A stretch of 64,000 nt of DNA, taken from positions 2,100,533-2,164,532 of the forward strand of contig VYZB01000026.1 in assembly GCA_013397455.1 (NCBI GenBank), given 5' to 3'. The position numbers and the translations under genes are program-made. The notes beneath the pieces are model-generated. The model made no database searches, was not told where the DNA came from, and worked only from the letters and a program-made list of their open reading frames with translations. Below are positions 63,930 to 64,000 of this stretch, in pieces. The stretch comes from Crotophaga sulcirostris (Eukaryota > Chordata > Aves > Cuculiformes > Crotophagidae). Within the stretch, counting starts at the first letter, position 1; each line of letters opens with the position of its first letter.

Positions 63930-64000
63930 TTTTTCTGGCTCTCCCTCAATGTGTGGCTCTTCTGCAAAACCTTCCTGCTCTATTATCAAGGGCTGCAGTA
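63930..64000 (+). CDS. NOX4: NOX4 coding exon 2, start only (cut by window end)
   Basis: The reading frame continues in phase 0 from exon 1 and gives FFWLSLNVWLFCKTFLLYYQ then GLQ. This matches the NOX4 region immediately after the N-terminus (human FIWLSMNVLLFWKTFLLYNQ). It is the first transmembrane helix, about residues 20-37, with a Lys in the middle as in the family. Exon 1 plus exon 2 reads through without a stop, which fixes both splice sites. The exon is incomplete: two bases of a TAx codon (expected Tyr) end the window. The pair of exons is sufficient for a confident gene assignment but gives no information on catalytic integrity. Confidence 0.95.

Noticed and set aside
1..64000. Exons of likely neighbours of NOX4 (glutamate carboxypeptidase family, tyrosinase)
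   Set aside because: I looked for their characteristic catalytic motifs in both strands of the supplied frames and recognised none.
1..64000. Endogenous retrovirus or LTR pairs
   Set aside because: No paired long terminal repeats, primer-binding site or gag/pol/env motif was recognised by eye.

Overview
The window is vertebrate nuclear DNA, almost certainly from a bird. It is A+T-rich, has no bacterial-style gene packing, and carries at least a dozen CR1-type LINE fragments. Several end in the short terminal repeats typical of avian CR1 (ATTCTRTG-like units). No viral, CRISPR, tRNA or rRNA gene was recognised. I cannot name the species.

Only one protein-coding gene is convincingly visible: the 5' end of NOX4 (NADPH oxidase 4, + strand) at the right edge. 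Coding exon 1 (63231-63287) begins MALSWRSWLANEG. It is followed by a 642-bp intron with GT/AG ends and then the start of exon 2 (63930-64000), which runs off the window. The exon joins in phase 0 and encodes the N-terminus and most of the first membrane helix. A GC-rich, CpG-rich promoter region (about 62814-63540) surrounds exon 1, with three GC boxes and a strong G-quadruplex-type G-run pattern upstream of the start codon.

The remaining 62 kb is intergenic (or possibly intronic to something unseen), dominated by single-copy A+T-rich sequence. CR1 copies lie at about 0.33-1.34, 3.0-3.9, 10.07-11.09, 12.47-12.86, 17.72-18.06 (-), 23.2-23.5, 38.16-38.43 (-), 40.2-40.33, 45.78-46.61, 54.11-54.22 and 62.2-62.81 kb. 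A much more decayed LINE remnant lies on the - strand at 9.36-9.79 kb. Two CR1 copies (46.42-46.53 and 62.46-62.61 kb) are nested inside older CR1 copies. These two and the 40.2 kb copy share a GTGATACT-type tail, suggesting one younger subfamily. All CR1 copies are 5'-truncated or fragmentary and none can encode a working element.

The points most worth a second look are: the CR1-in-CR1 composite directly abutting the NOX4 CpG promoter, with a roughly 10-bp minisatellite inside it; a duplicated AP-1/ARE-like element 2.3 kb upstream of NOX4; a G-quadruplex motif just upstream of the NOX4 start codon; and an AATAAA-plus-A-tract end at 15.97-16.03 kb that looks like a transcript 3' end or retrocopy. 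I found no evidence of an undescribed multi-gene system.
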